A DNA stretch of 64,000 nt from Phylloscopus collybita. Its lineage: Eukaryota; Chordata; Aves; Passeriformes; Phylloscopidae. This document shows positions 1 to 13,879 of this stretch, piece by piece (the first letter of the stretch is position 1; every line of letters begins with the position of its first letter). Under the pieces are notes generated by a model, which was not told the origin of the DNA, did no database searches, and saw only the letters and a program-made list of their open reading frames with translations. The position numbers and the translations under genes were made by a program. The DNA lies in NCBI GenBank assembly GCA_027886175.1, contig JAJNNQ010000026.1, forward strand, positions 11,012,001 through 11,076,000. The letters run 5' to 3'.

Positions 1-3000
1 AAAGCTTTTTCTGGCTCTGGTGAGGAATGCAAAGCCCTACAGGATTTTTGCTGCAGTCTCCAAACTTGTGTGGCTATTGTAAATTGAGAGTTCTGGTGGA
101 TAAGAAGGATTGTTCATTTTCTGAGCACTACACCAGCTGCTGAATATCCTGTCCTGTATCCTACTGCTCTGCCTGAGCTACAAGTAGAGTTAGACATGTG
201 CTTTGGCTGTGGCTCCTGCAACTTCGCTGAAATAATTAACACTTTCAATTGTGCACATTCGGGATGCAAAGTGAGCTTCTGTAGCTTCAGCTTACTCTCT
301 CGGACTACAGGCTTAACCACAGCGACGTTACTAGAGGAAACCTTTGCACCTTTGCATACAGGACGCTACTTTTATCCGCAGCAGTAAAGGAAGTCACGGT
401 TTCCCCTGCACACACACTCGCCGTGCCTCATCTGCTCTCATCGGCGCTTCAGTACGAGGAACACAACGACTTATCGTCGCCAAAGGGAGGGCTCAGGCAC
501 TCCTGTGGCATCCACGTTGTCCCGTGGCGCTGGCAGGCGATGGCAGCCCACGGCAGAGGAGGATGAAGGCGCTGAGGCTCCGCCGGAGGCACCGGCACCG
601 TGGGGCTGCTCATGGGCAGCGCCTCCGGGCACTCCCACAGCTCAGAGCTGCCCCCCGCCCCCGTGTCTGCCTAGCACGGACAAGGTCCCGTCACCTGTGC
701 TTGGGAGGAAGGGAGAAAGACCGGGAAGAGATGGAGCCTGGCAGACTGCTCCCCGGAGACTTGGCCTCGCCTCGGCTTCCGCTGCACGCTTCGGACGTGA
801 TGGATGGAGGGGTCGGTGCTTGGAGACCGGATGAATCATATTTTCCATGTTCAGCTGTAATCTGTGTAATTTCTTTATCACAGGGCAAAATGCATTAAAG
901 CCCAGGCGGCTGCAGCGCTCTGTGGGCTGCTGCATTCTGGTTTCCTCTGCTGTCAGGAAACGTGCCATCCAGCTGCCCCTCCTTGGGCGTTCTTCAGGAC
1001 ACTCACCTCTTGGCATCGTTCTTCTTTCCCTCTGGTGCAGCTGGGCTCAGGGGTGCTGAGAGATGATAACTCCTGCTCAGCTGCTCACCCTTGTGCCCCA
1101 GTAACACGAATCATCCTGGAAAAGCTCACAGAGAGCACTAGCGAAGTGCTTCTCTCATCTGCAGCCCTGAGGCATGTTTGGCTTCTCCACACCTTGCCAC
1201 TCCTTTAGGAGGTTTTGGTTCCTCCTGCTGAACGTTGCTGCAGAAGGAGATGGACCATGCCAACAGGGAGCTGCAGCTGGGTGATGCTCCCTGCTCAGCT
1301 ACTCCTACCTGCTTTGGCTCTGGAGGCAAGAAGTGCCTGCACCTCTGAACTGAACACGACGCTTCCGCTCCTGAGCATATTGCCAGGAAATGCTGCGTGC
1401 GTCTGTCAGCCTCACCAGGGCCCAGAATAGCTCTGCTCTCTGCCTGCCCCAGATCTTCGCCACCCGTGTGGATTTGCTTTTTTAATTCTGTCACAGCCCT
1501 CACATGAGCTGCCCAACTCAAAGCAAATTTCTTAGTCATCTCTCTATCTACCAGACATAATGTCACACAGGTCACTGTGCCCTTACACCCCCACTGTGTA
1601 ATGGGGTCCTGGTTTTGACTCTCTAGCTACACCTCCCCTGGTAAGCAATGCTGTGTCATGGCTCCTCTCCTGGGGTTTTTCCACACTGTCAAACTATCAC
1701 TGTGGTTATGTTGCATGATACAGACCAACACACCACAGTGCTGTCTCAGATGGCGCCCAGGACCAATCTAGGGTTAGCAGGGACAGGTGCCATCCTTAAC
1801 AGACAAGGTGGGCATAATTACCCTGATCTGGAGGGTGAAATGTACTACTGTAGGAACACAGCCCATGCTGTGCCAATGACAACCAACAGTCCATTTTGTG
1901 GATGGAGATAAGACCTAGAGAGCACAACTTCTTTCTCTGTGGAGTTTCCAGCCTCTGACCATTGCCGGATGCACAGCTTTGGGTGGGCTTCACCTCACCA
2001 GCTTTTGGCTGTTTAAATCTAATCATCCACTAGTTTCCTTCTTAGTAAAGGAACAGAAACAGGAACCTCTAATGGGCAACCTAAAATAGATGGGGTGAGT
2101 CACCAACAGGAGACATCTGTTACTATCCACTAATTAAAGACGGAGCCAAGAGAACTAACTCAGACAACTTTCTTCACCCAGCTAAACTTGGGTGACATGA
2201 GTCTTCCTTTATGTGGTTTTGCCTCTGCCTGGCCTACTGAGTCCTAGGACAAGGCATTTCCATATGCATGTTTAACAAGCACGCTTGTACAAATGTACAA
2301 ATGCAGAGTTTCCTGTGGCTCTTTGAACTGATAATTCCTGACTTCTGAATAATTATTTCTGCAGATTTAACATTCTGAACATTTGCTTTCCAGAGGAATA
2401 TATGTCATGCCATACAATCTGTGATATGCAAGATTCTAGATTCACATATTAAAATAATTTTAGATATATTTTTAACCAATATGTTTGTTCCCCGAGTTAT
2501 ACCACATGGCTGAAGGAAAATACACACTTCTGTTCATCAGATCCCACAGCTCAAGCAGCAATGTGTGTATCAGTAGTAGTGACTCTGACCAGCATATGTA
2601 AGAATATGTTAGCAGCACCATCATTTTATACCCACTGAAGGTGGCATTTATGACAGCACAAATAAGTGAGAAGCTAAAAAGTGGTTCTGTCTGAGTCCTG
2701 TTCTTTTCCACTTTTCCATTGTTGCAGCAGGGATGAGACAGGAGTATCAAAAGAATGCATGTTTGGTTCTCCAAGACACTGGTATGACAATTCTCTTCGA
2801 AACAGGGAACAAAACTAATTTTCCTCTTGTCTCCATGTGCTCACAAGTGTGTGAATAAATGCAAGCTGACACAGGATTTGCATGAGTGCAATACTCTGAA
2901 GCACCATTCTATTTTGCACCGCCAAGCTTTTGGCACATCTCATGAGGAAAGGAACGGTTCACAAACCATGCAAGTCTCCCTAAAACACACATCATAAAAC

Positions 3001-6000
3001 CTGTGGTGTGTTCCTAGCCACTGTACATGCTGTTTGTTCCACTTACTCCCTTCCAGTGTTAGTCTTCGCCTTCCAAAATCCTCTGATTTTCCCCCTCTCT
3101 TTGAACGACATTAGTTACTATGGAAACTGATCTGTGGATACGGAACTTGGTGACATCCACATGGAAGGGATGCTTCCCAGGAACCTAAATATCGACTGGA
3201 TGGTTATATGCCAACACTGCATATGGCTTACATTTTGTAAAAACCCACAGAAGGGCACTGAGGGAAAAGAGGTATCAGCTGAGGTTATGATGAAAGAAAC
3301 CCCAAATCCACCCACTGGCATGCTTGGCAGTCCCATGACCTTCCTAGTGACACAACCCTGTGACTCAGAGGGAGCAGAACCAGAGACAGGCTGTGCTGAA
3401 CCACAGGACTGTGGATTCCTCCCAGGAACTGCTCCGTACTGAGAGAAACCCACAAGGTCACTGCAGCTTTTGTGGCAAGCTTTAATGCTGCTTACCAAAG
3501 AACTGTTAGCTAAAGTTGAAAGTAATTAAAGAAAAAAAAAAATGCCATACACAGCACACCAAAAACATTTGTGACCTATCTGTTTCAGAGAGGGCCTTTC
3601 TCATAATGCAGGAATTCACCTATTGCAAAAAACCCTTTGTGAAGATACACTTGGCTGGGTGGTATTTTGCTGTGTCACAATGAGGAGAAATACTTCTTAG
3701 AGGGATTAGGTGCAACAGGAAACAACTGCAACAAAGAGAAGAGGGCCCTGCTGTCAAGCAGGCAGCACCCAGCAAAGGAGTAGGACCAGACAGTAGCAGG
3801 TCCCAGCTCCTTTGTGGGCATCATCCTGCCCTTCACTGGAAATGACCAGCCCTGCCTGGCCATGAGGGGATGCCTCTTGGTCTCATTGCTCAATAAATGC
3901 TGTTTTCTGTTCTTGTTAATAAACTTACTGGATGCCACCTCCCTCAGTGCAGGCCAGAGGCCAGGCAGAGGCATGTGGGGAGAACAACCCCCTTTCCCTC
4001 TGGGCAGAGGGAAACCTGTGGGGCAGGCAGGAGGGAGGTGGCACTGCAGGCAGCAGCACAGAAGATTGGGACGAGGGGACTGGACATAGCATGATCTCAG
4101 TCCAGATTTATGGATTCCAGCCCTTGTTTTTGATAAAAAAATGAGAATCCTTTTGTAGAACAGAGGCACACAGCCTGGACTGGGGCATCATGCTGCAACC
4201 AAAGTGGATATTTTGGTGCAGCAGTTGTTCATATAGTTTGGGGGTTTTTTTCTAACTGTGTTTCTAGAGGAGCGGAAGAGATCTCCAAGCATCTCCCAGT
4301 GTTTATCAGCACAAATCACTGCCAGGGCAAATGCTGCTAAATTAGTATTGTATGGGGATAAAATCCTCAGAGTGGAGGATTTTAGTTTGATTTGCTTTGG
4401 GTTGGCTTGATTTTATATTTAATATATAAATAAATAACTAATATTTCCATTCACTTACACACCAGGTCAGCTGGCTGTCCTAAACTATTGAAAATCTTGT
4501 TTATTTACCTGGATGCACAAGGAGCAGGTTAGGGGTGCAGGTTCCCTCTTCATCCTTTGCTCCATACCCCACAGCCCTGAATGTGGATCACTCAGGCTGC
4601 CCTTCCTCCCCTCAAGTAGCTCAAGAGGAAAAAGGCTACAGTGGATTCAGTGATCAATGACTGAGAATAAAATTTGACCCAATTTCATGCTCCTCTTGAA
4701 AGATTTGAAAAAAAAGCTGTTCAGTACTTTTTGGAGGTTGGTGCCATTGCAGCAGTAGCAGACCTAGTATGGACAGTAAGGTAGGGGTACAGATTGCATA
4801 TTTTAAGTGGAACTATCCCCCAAAACAACCAAGTAACTTAACACCTTGGACTGTGCTGCCACATTTCTGTTTAGCATCTATGTGAAAAGTCATCATGTCC
4901 CATTTTTAGACGGCCACCTCCCTGTTCACACTGATCTTTATAACAAGCACACAAATTCCCGTCTATATTTAAAGGGGGGTTTTGCAGAACCCTAGAAATT
5001 TCAGTGTGACAGAGATTTTAGGCAGAGCACAGACAAGTACATAAAGTGATGAGTTTTGCACAGTTTACCTAAACTTTCAGGACCTCTTCTCTCTTGCCAG
5101 GCTACCCTCTGGCACTGTCCCCATCCTCCACTTCTCTTTCTCTCAGGGCATTAGCAGAACACAGACTACCCTAGCAAGGGGAGTGGCTCTAACACACTCC
5201 CCGTCATTTCCCAGTGCATCAATTGTAGGGATTTTCCAGAGGGCTTTTTTAGATCCACCTGTTGTCTGTTCAGCCAGCCCCACAGAAACATATAAACCTG
5301 TTTTACTTGAAAAGGGAAAGCAGGCAAGCCTCTCTGTGCAATTAGATTGAGTTGTCTGTCTGCTTTCAGCCAAGAAAGAGCTGCCAACAATGTTGAAGGA
5401 ACAATTTACCTGACTGATATCTGAAGAGGAACAGAGTGAGTCCCCTAAATGAAACTTTCTCTTCAGCCTCAGGAAAAAAAAAAAAAATCTATTCTATTCC
5501 CACGGTTTTGGCTGATCCCCTCTGAGTCTGTGTGAGGCCTGATGGCTCTGAACTGTTGTTACTTGAAATAAACTGATTTGCCCATCTCTAACCAAAACCA
5601 GTATTTAAAATGTGACAGAGGAGCAGCTGTCCAAAAATTAACAACCAGCTGATGACCCAGATGTAGAAATTAACTGCCAAAAACTCAGGTTCTAAAATAC
5701 ATGTATTCAAAATTAACATTAAATAAATGTTGCTAGATACCAATAAATAAGCTACAGAAATAGGCTCAATTTACTTCTGGTATTGTAGGAATCTTGTGTG
5801 CTACATACACTTAAAAATAAATATAAGTGAAGAAGTAGGAAAAAAAATAGCAGCAATTGCACTTGATGGGAAATCAGCTGGCTGAAATCCATGCTGGTCA
5901 GAAAGAGGACTGCATGTTATAGTAAGTTGTGCTGAGGAATAATTGAGTGGAGAAATGGAAAGAAAATTGAGCAGCAACCTCTCCTCATCTTTTCTAACAA

Positions 6001-6359
6001 GAAGATGTCTCAAAACTTAGCGACACTTTTGAGATGGTGAAAAGTAGCTTCAAAGCAATCAGCAGGAGAGCTGACTCCCCAGAGCTGCAGAGTTCCAGAC
6101 AGAGTGGAAAAAACGATGTTGAATCTGACTGCTAACATACTCTGTCCCTATACAAGCAATGCCACAGGAAAAGGCAGTGGAAATTCCAGAGCCAAGACCT
6201 TCAATAAGGTGAAAAATGAAAGCCAAGACAGGGGAAAAAAAAGAATAGAAGGGCAGCACCATCCTCTGCTCACCTGCATCAACCAGCAAGACCTCTCCCT
6301 TATTTGCATTTGTTTTTGCATACTGATGTGAGCTCTAGACTTGGAGCCGAGGGACTGAA
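1..6359. other. Intergenic DNA, no gene recognised
   Basis: No exon, RNA gene or intact transposon could be supported here. The open frames are short, have no recognisable domain and overlap on both strands. A more GC-rich stretch at about 400-835 is listed separately. The rest is ordinary AT-leaning vertebrate DNA with short A or T runs (for example about 3,531-3,541 and 5,474-5,487). Diverged relics too old to recognise by eye may be present. Confidence 0.6.
400..835. other. Modest GC/CpG-rich patch of unknown role
   Basis: This stretch is clearly richer in G+C and CpG than the flanking kilobases. Open frames run across it on both strands (plus strand about 344-898, minus strand about 642-1016), but neither encodes anything I recognise. 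Stop-poor frames on both strands are expected from GC-rich sequence alone. It could be a weak CpG island, an enhancer or a diverged exon. No clear splice-site pair, TATA box or polyadenylation signal decides between these. Confidence 0.35.
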
Positions 6360-6560
6360 TTTTTATTAGGCATCGGCTGTCAAAGCTCAGACGGCGGCAG
6401 CGTAGCAAGGCTTGAACAGCCTCAGCTTAGCTGAGCGGGACCGCGGCTGCTCTCTATAAATACACCGTGTGGGGGTAAGCGCCAGGGGGAGGGGAGAGCT
6501 ATTTCTGATGAGAGAGATTGCCCAAGGAGAACAAATGGCTGTAGAGGGAGGGCAAAAGCC
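6360..6560 (+). promoter_or_regulatory. Candidate TATA-type promoter or enhancer
   Basis: A short CpG-containing, GC-rich patch contains TATAAATA at 6455-6462 within CTATAAATAC, which also differs by one base from the MEF2 consensus CTAWWWWTAG. Twenty bases upstream is a perfect odd-centred palindrome, CTCAGCTTAGCTGAG (6421-6435). GTAAGC, a possible donor, follows at 6475-6480. Motifs of this size arise by chance in 64 kb, and no downstream exon was recognised. The case rests on the combination with locally raised CpG. A tissue-specific enhancer is as likely as a promoter. Confidence 0.3.
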
Positions 6561-9500
6561 CTGCCTGCCGAGGGGACAGGCTGTGCCACTTGTGAGCACC
6601 CTTCCCGGCACTGCCTGGACTCAGAGCAGCCCATCGGGAGCAGCAGGCGTGTGCCCCGGTGCAGAGGATGGGCATGAGAAGCGCTTCAGAGCCCGTGGGT
6701 TTGCCAAGGTGTGCTCGGGCAGCTGTGTGCTCACAGGGCTCGGGGCAGCATCCCCCTGCATGCCAGGGACACCAAGGCCCCCAGCATGGGGCATTGTCAC
6801 ACACTGGCACCCTGGTCTCATGTGCCTCTCCAGCAGCATCCAAGTCTCAGGTCCAGGTGGGACAGCCACACGCTCAGTAGGACTTTCCTAAAGACTCTGT
6901 CTGGAAAGCCCAGATTTCTGAACGGGGGATGGGGTGTCTCTATGCTGTCAGCAGCAGTGACTCTGAAATGAATACTAAAAATTAAATAAACACTAAAAAA
7001 TACTCAGCGGAGTACTGCTGTGTAATTCCTCACTGCTGGCGTTCAGAAACACTCAGTACTCAGCTGGACAACGGTTCCACTTGAACAGTGAATTATCAGA
7101 CGTGAATAATCTCCATGTTTCTCTTTCCAGGACAGACTCAGAGCAGGAAAAGAAGGAAAACTCCACCATAAAGGGTGGCAAAGAAAGTAACAAATGGGAC
7201 ATGTGACAGGGGAGATCCTAATGTGCCTTTAGCCCATGGCTCTGGAGAGGCAGAATGGTGCAGGGCGGGGCCTGACAGGGAACCACGCATCCCTTCTGCT
7301 CCACCAGCTTGTCCCTGGGCTGCAGGGGGTGCTGGGCCCTGGTGCAGCTGCCCTGTCCTGCTCTCAGCCCTGCTGCTGGACCCCAACAGGAGGGCAAATT
7401 GGTGGCCACAGACCCAGAGTCCTCATGCAAGGCAGTCCCTGAGCATCTGGCTGCAGCACAGCGTTTTCTCCCACCAGGGCTAGGCAGTTACCATTATATT
7501 TAAAAGGCTACTGTCAGCTTACAGACAAACTGCTTCTTTTTTTCTCTTTTCTTTATTTTTTTTCCAGAAATTGAAGTAAATAGAAAAGGTTTGAAACATT
7601 TGCTGGGGAGTGGTGTTCTGTTCCAGTAAAAACAGCTGGATCAGATAAATAAATATTGTGTTACTATGTAGTAGTCACACCACAAGCAAGACAGACAAAT
7701 TATTAACTGCATTTCATTCCCCAAGCCAAGAAACAAACACAGAATGTAAAGGAAGTTGGGGTTTTTTTACTCATCTCAAATTTAATAAGTGTTAATATTT
7801 CTGGTAGCAGTAGTAATATGTGTTTAAAATATAAACTTTCAATACTGAAAGCAAGGTTGTAGATTGTAGGGTATAAAAGTTTCCCAAAACAAAATTCTTC
7901 CTTTTCAAATCTGAAAGATATCAGAAGAAATCTGATCAACACTGCACACTCAAGGTCTAGTATGGAGAATTTGTGCAGAATAGGGAAACAATTCTATAAG
8001 AAACAGTGATCTCTAGGTTGAAACCTTATGTTGGTTTCTATCCAAATTCACTTAAATCTTAATTGGCAAGATCACATCAGAAGACAGGTCTGTGGCTTGC
8101 AATCATGGCTTAGCAGTGGCAGGATTGCAAGATGTAAAATAAAGCTGCCACCAGGTCTATCTCAACACCCACTGCAGTTACAGCAATACACCTTAATGGT
8201 TTAATCCTATTCTGACTGCGCAATCCTATCACTGCAGGATTTAGAGACCCCTCTGAAGGGTGATTTGGACACCTCCAGTGCTGAAGGTATTCAAATAAGC
8301 GAAAAAAAAAATGGTCCTTGTTTGTTATGGATTTGTCTGTATTTGGTATCCATCTGCTTTCCTGACAAGACCATCAATGGCATAATTTGTAAAATGCATG
8401 ATTTTATTATGCCTGCCTGGAAATTACCTCACCTAAACAGTCTGTTTCAGCTGATTGGTTTGAAGTACAGCACACTGCAAAATACACTTCTTCAACCATG
8501 TAATCTGGAGCAAACCCAGAGTTTACCAGCCTCCTTATCTGACTTCCTACATTCCGTATCAAAGCCCTTCATTTCTCTGCTGATGCTTTCAAATAAACAT
8601 AAGAGGCTTTTCCTAAACCTGGGATTTATTCAGCAGGTCACACTGGGATCTCATTCATAAGATACATCGTGCTGTAAGAGAGATGGCAAAGAGACAAGAG
8701 TTGAGCAGCTTTCCAGCTAGGGGTAGGAGATGATACAACTTTAGAAGATGCTGCTGGACTAAAGGGAAGCTTGGTAAACACCAGGACAGTTCACTTGGAA
8801 AACACGTCTGTGTAAGTGAGGTCTACAAGTGGCTGGGAGGAGTTTTGCTGCAACTCACAGCAGAAACTAGCTGTTCCCCCCAAATTTTGGTTATCTCACT
8901 CATTCCTTCTCAACGTGCTGCTTTTTGAAGCTCTGTCTACCAGAGTTTTGAGGAAAAAGCCTCAGGATAACTGATCATTTTCCCTCTTTATCTAGAGCAG
9001 GCCCCTTGATGAAGTTCACCCAGAACCAGCCTTGGCCAGGGTAATTTGAAAAACTGACCCAAGCTGTCAGCTTCCTGTGTCTTCTAACCCACCACCCTCC
9101 TCTCTCACCCCTCAGGACAGTGATGTTGTCACAGCTGATTTTCATGGCAGTGTGGGGACTTGTTTTCTTTCTTTTAGTTGATGTGCTGCAGAGATCCTGC
9201 TGGGAGCAATAAACATCCCCATCCATTCACAGGGACTAAAACCCAGCCTGAGGTGATATTTTGGGAGTGCAAACAATCAACTTCAATGGAAAATTGACCA
9301 GAAAAAACCATTTCCGAGCAGCACTGCTGGTTCCAAATATGTAGAGAGGAGTTTAGCTGTGTTAAAATGATCCCAAGAAAACAGCTTAATAAAGCATTCA
9401 AAGAGAAGAGCAGTCCCTATACCCTCATAACTGCCTTGCAGTGGAGAGCTTGGCATTGATGAGCCTCCTGGCCCCCTGTCTCCAAATGGATTCATTTATC

Positions 9501-12500
9501 CACTCCAAACTGGATGGATAAATCCAGAGTTATCAATGATTGTGAGAGGATTTTTAGATCTGCAGCCAAGATGCATTCAAGGACCACCTTGGCTCCATCA
9601 CCCCTGGGCAGAGGCATCGTGCATGTCCTGTGGGACCACCAGGTGTGGGCTCCTCATCCCCAGCAGCTGGCTTGCCCAGGCAGCAAGGGGTGAACTGAGC
9701 TGTCACACCCACCTGTGTTGAGAAATAAAACACTGCTCTGGCACAGATGTGCCCACCTCTGCACCCACATGGCCAGGGCTGCACCCAGTCCAGGGCTAGG
9801 GCCACTCAGCACTCTCCCAGGGGAGCGTGAGTACCAAGGAGTACTTCCCCAGAGTGCTTTGGATGGGGTCACTCACATTTGGATAGCAGGGAAATTTACC
9901 CACTCCCACCAGTCAGCCCCAGCATCTGTCAAGGCTGCCTTGTTTTCCCTGTTTACAAGTAAAATCAAATTGCAACTAGAGGTCAATCCTGCCTTCTAGA
10001 CACTTCTTCAAAACTTGCACAAGGAGGAATGGAGTTATAGCAGGAAATAATTTTACAAGTATATTATTGTATATTAATTTTAAGATTTTCTTGCCCCTCT
10101 CATAGGAGAGCGGCAGTCCTTCATTTTAATAGGAGGGTGATATTCACATTCCTGAACATGGACTATTGGACCTCTCCCAGTGACTGTTCCTACCATGTGA
10201 TCTAAAATTCCTGTTTTCCTTTCCCCAAGCTTGCAGCAAACAAAAGCATTTGTTTAGGGGGAAGCTTGTCTAGAATTATGCAGCTCTGAATAGAGTCCCA
10301 TGGAAAAAAGAAGAGAGAGGAAGAAAACATGGCTCAGGTAGGAGAAGTGGAAAGCTAAAAGGTTTACTCCAGGCTTTCACAAGAGGTTATGAATATGAAA
10401 AGATGTACACAGCCCTGCAAGAAGGTTAGCAGCTCCTGTCAGTTCCATCACGGGTCGTCTCCTTCTAGCTCATCTCTTGCCTCATGGGCAACCATGATCT
10501 AAATAGAAATCCCAGGTACAGTGAGGAATACACTGCCCATTTTTTAGAAACACCAAGCCTGTGTCAGTGTATGCAAACCTAGAGAGGGACTAAAAGGCAG
10601 TGGAAGTCATGCCTGTAACAGAGTGGAATAGCAAGATGAGCAATGCTGGAAAGAGATGTGACTCCACTGAGGTCACAAGGACTTCTAACTGCCCCCAGTC
10701 GGCTCCAGCCTCAGACCTGGGAGGATCTGGGCATATGTTAAAATAGGGTGTGGAAGCAGCCTTATCATTTTAGCTGCTTTCCTGTTTTACATTTGCTGCC
10801 TGCTTTAAGCCACATCCCAGGGGCTGGGTAGGGTTAGTGCAGAGCAGTTCTGCCAACTCATTCTTGACTCCCTGGTGAGAGAATCCCCTCCCTTGCTTTT
10901 TGTAGTGCCCAAGTGCTGCCAAGGGATCATCACAGGGCTTAGCACAGAGCTCATGTTGCTGTCTCACTGTACATTGTACTGTGCTGTTATTCCTTCACTT
11001 TTCTGCCTAAGCAACAACTGCAGTAACTTTCCATCCCCAGGCTAATTCACCAATTAATCCAAACTGGGATTTCCATGAGGTTGCACACACCTGTATCTGG
11101 CCACATGTTCCTTGCTTGCCTCATTTGGTGCAGGCAAGAGAAGGGAAAGTCTGACCAGTGGGTAAATCTTCCTCAGCCTTTTGCTACAGGCTGGCAGTCA
11201 GCAAACAGACTCTGGGCACAGGGGTAACGTGTCCAGATGTGTCACTGCCAAAGTGCCTGGTGCCAGAGAATATCCCTTGTCATACCAGGCTTTTTAAAAC
11301 TTCTCTCCACAGATCAAAATCCCTGTAGCCAAACTAATGTTGTTTGCCTCATAAGTGTTTCCGTCAGAGGGAAGGAGAGTGGACCTGCTTGGGGACATCT
11401 GTTGTACACAGCCACTTCAGGCCAAACAAAGGGAGCTGCAAATAGAGGAGCCTACATCCTGAGACTGGCTGCCAGAGTAACAAGCCATTTATTTCCCAAG
11501 AGATTTTCACCTCCCTCTCCTTTCAGGAGGCTTCTTTGGTCTCAAGTATCCACATAACCATACAGAGAGGAAAACTTGGGTTTTACAGTTTAGTACTAAC
11601 CCTGGGAGAGATCCCCAGATACATCCCTGCTCATCATCAGCTAAAGAGATTTATGCTCATCAGATTTAGGCTGAGTTTTTATGGAGTTTCACTGCCAGTG
11701 CCCCAAGTAGGGCATACAGTGGTCTTTTCTGTTAAAGGGTGCCATGGGATTCACAAAAGGCTGAATTGCCTTGTAGCCCATACAGTTAATGGGGGAAAAC
11801 AACCAAAACCCAACTGAAGGCCACAAGAAGGTCACAAGCACTGTGCAAAAGCTGGTGGAAAAAAGCAGGGTAGAGACCATTAGCACTGAGTAGTTCTGCT
11901 TTTTTGTGTGTGTGTGTGATCCAGCTACAGCATGAACCTGGGATGATTCCCCTGAGGAAGGAGGGATCTCCCTGAGGAAGAGTTTCTAAAAGAATCTTGG
12001 TTTCTGCAGCCAGTTACCACATAAAACTTGGCAACTCACAGCACAAACCCTTTTGAAGGTTTTTTTCCCCCCTCCTTTCCCTGACCCTACCATAGAATGT
12101 ACATCATGCCCAGGACCCCAGAGAGCAATCAGGGCAGGAAAACAGTTTGACTAGGGAATCTTTCCAATGTCAACATCCTCTATCCTGGGGCCTTGCTTTC
12201 CGTGAAAAATGGACTTTGTGTACACATTTGCGTGGACTGGGCTTAAAGGCAAAGACCCATCCTGTGGGTTTAAAAAGAAAGTTAAAAGATACTCTACAGC
12301 CTAAAGAGATTGTGCTCCCTGAGTACTCCAGTGATGTATTTAGCAACATATTTCTTTAGACTGAGCAAAACCTTGGGCATTTGAATGCAGAGAAGCCCTG
12401 GGGTCACAGGGTTCTGTACCAGACCTCATATCCATCAACACTGTAAACTGTTGCTCCAGTTCTCAGCAAAAGTTGTGGAGTGATTTAGGGACTCCCAGGT

Positions 12501-13308
12501 TTTTCAGACTCCCAGGATCTGGGCTGGAGCATCCACGGCTAAACAGATCCCTAAGGCTTTTATGTCATCACCCCTAATTTCTACTGGAGCAGGAAAACCC
12601 CGGCTTGACCAGTGCTGGGACCTCTCCATGTAGCCAGCCCAGCTAGGGCAGAGATGAGAAATTGACCCAGCATTAAGGCTGAAGGTCAGACTGGTGGTGG
12701 CTGGCCCTGAAGAGCGACCAAGCAGGATCTGCTGAGCTGCACCAGTCAGTCGAACCACTGGTTAGGGATTGCCACAGCATCATTGTCTGTCTTCCATGCC
12801 TCATCCCTCCTCAGTCTCAAGGCTGATGAAAGGTAATCCTTGATGCAAAGCTACCCAAACTATTCCTCCCTTAGGGACACATATCCCTGACAAGACAATC
12901 CATAAAAGAGGGACGTTTGTGACTACCATGCTGAAATATTGCCATTTCAATAGAAACACTATTAATTCTGCAAGGCAGGAAGGCATGAGCATTTTGAGAA
13001 TGCACAACACCAAGAAGCAGCTTGCTTCACAAGACTGACATGCGTATTATTTTGAAGGAAGTTGTATCCATGACTAAAAATAAACCTGTGCCATTTCCCT
13101 GCTTGAATTTCCTGTAGATCTTTAAAGAATACAGAGACCTAACCAAGTCATTCTCTTTGAAGGAAACGTCTGAGATCTTTAGCAACTTACCTGCTGGGAG
13201 GTTCTCAAATCCAGATGTCTTTGTGGTAAATTTGCACGGAGTGTTTGATACCTATTCATCCCCTCATTTACAAACCTCATGCAACTTGTAAAGTCAGCAC
13301 TACACTAA
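6561..13308. other. Intergenic DNA, no gene recognised
   Basis: No recognisable coding exon, RNA gene or transposon was seen. A short (TG)n run lies near 11,905-11,918, with T-rich runs near 7,538-7,562 and 12,060-12,070. The open frame at about 8,265-8,660 (131 codons) lies in sequence of ordinary composition with no recognisable domain and is probably chance. Confidence 0.55.
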
Positions 13309-13879
13309 GAGAGTGTCTTGGGTTATGGAACCAAAAATGTGTATTCTATTTCATTTGTTGAAAGCAGTTGGGGAGATGTTTTTCTTTATCTCTTGTAACT
13401 CTGGGGAGAGGGGGACAGATGCCTTCTGATAATGGGCCAGCTGTTAAAACCAGGTGGGGCAGTGTTTCTTATCTCTTTCACCACCTGTCCTCTATCCAGG
13501 GGGATACCTTCTGCTAATAGGCCATTAAGGCTCACCAAGGGCATGACATATTCCATTGTGAGATGCTCCACCCCGTGGGGGGAGCCAACCATTCCTACCT
13601 CGATAAATACTGAGATGCAGGAGCACAAGATATCTGGTTCTACCAGATTCCTGGAGGAAGACTGGATCCTTCTCTCTCAGGATCATCTCTGCTCCAACAG
13701 AACCACATCTGCCACTCCAGGAGGACTTACTTCTGGACTGCTTCAAACACCTTGACCAATAGGGTGTTAGGTTGTATTATTCCATTTATTTTATTTTACC
13801 TTTTTTTCTCTCTTCTCCTATTAAATTGTATCTCTGACTGGGCGTCTCACTGGTTTTGCTTTCAAATCAGCACAGAGAG
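13309..13879. repeat. 5-bp target-site duplication GAGAG flanking the solo LTR
   Basis: The bases GAGAG occur immediately before the TGTCTTGG start (13309-13313) and immediately after the terminal CACA (13875-13879). The exact match at both predicted termini fixes the insertion boundaries and suggests the insertion is not extremely old. Confidence 0.85.
13314..13874 (+). mobile_element. Solitary LTR of an endogenous retrovirus (ERVL-like)
   Basis: This 561-bp unit begins TGTCTTGGG and ends CAGCACA, giving the canonical TG...CA termini of an LTR. It is bracketed by an exact 5-bp duplication, GAGAG, at 13309-13313 and 13875-13879. A TATA-like GATAAATA lies at 13602-13609 and an ATTAAA polyadenylation signal at 13820-13825, which sets the plus-strand orientation. 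No gag, pol or env sequence adjoins it and the duplication closes directly on both ends, so this is a solo LTR left by LTR-LTR recombination. Five-base duplications are typical of the ERVL class, but I did not verify the family. The upstream half holds two diverged copies of an approximately 85-bp segment. Confidence 0.88.

Noticed and set aside
6469..6891. 140-codon plus-strand frame downstream of the TATA-like box
   Set aside because: Sequence is G/P/S-rich with no recognisable domain and is mirrored by minus-strand frames. It is not needed to explain the regulatory patch.
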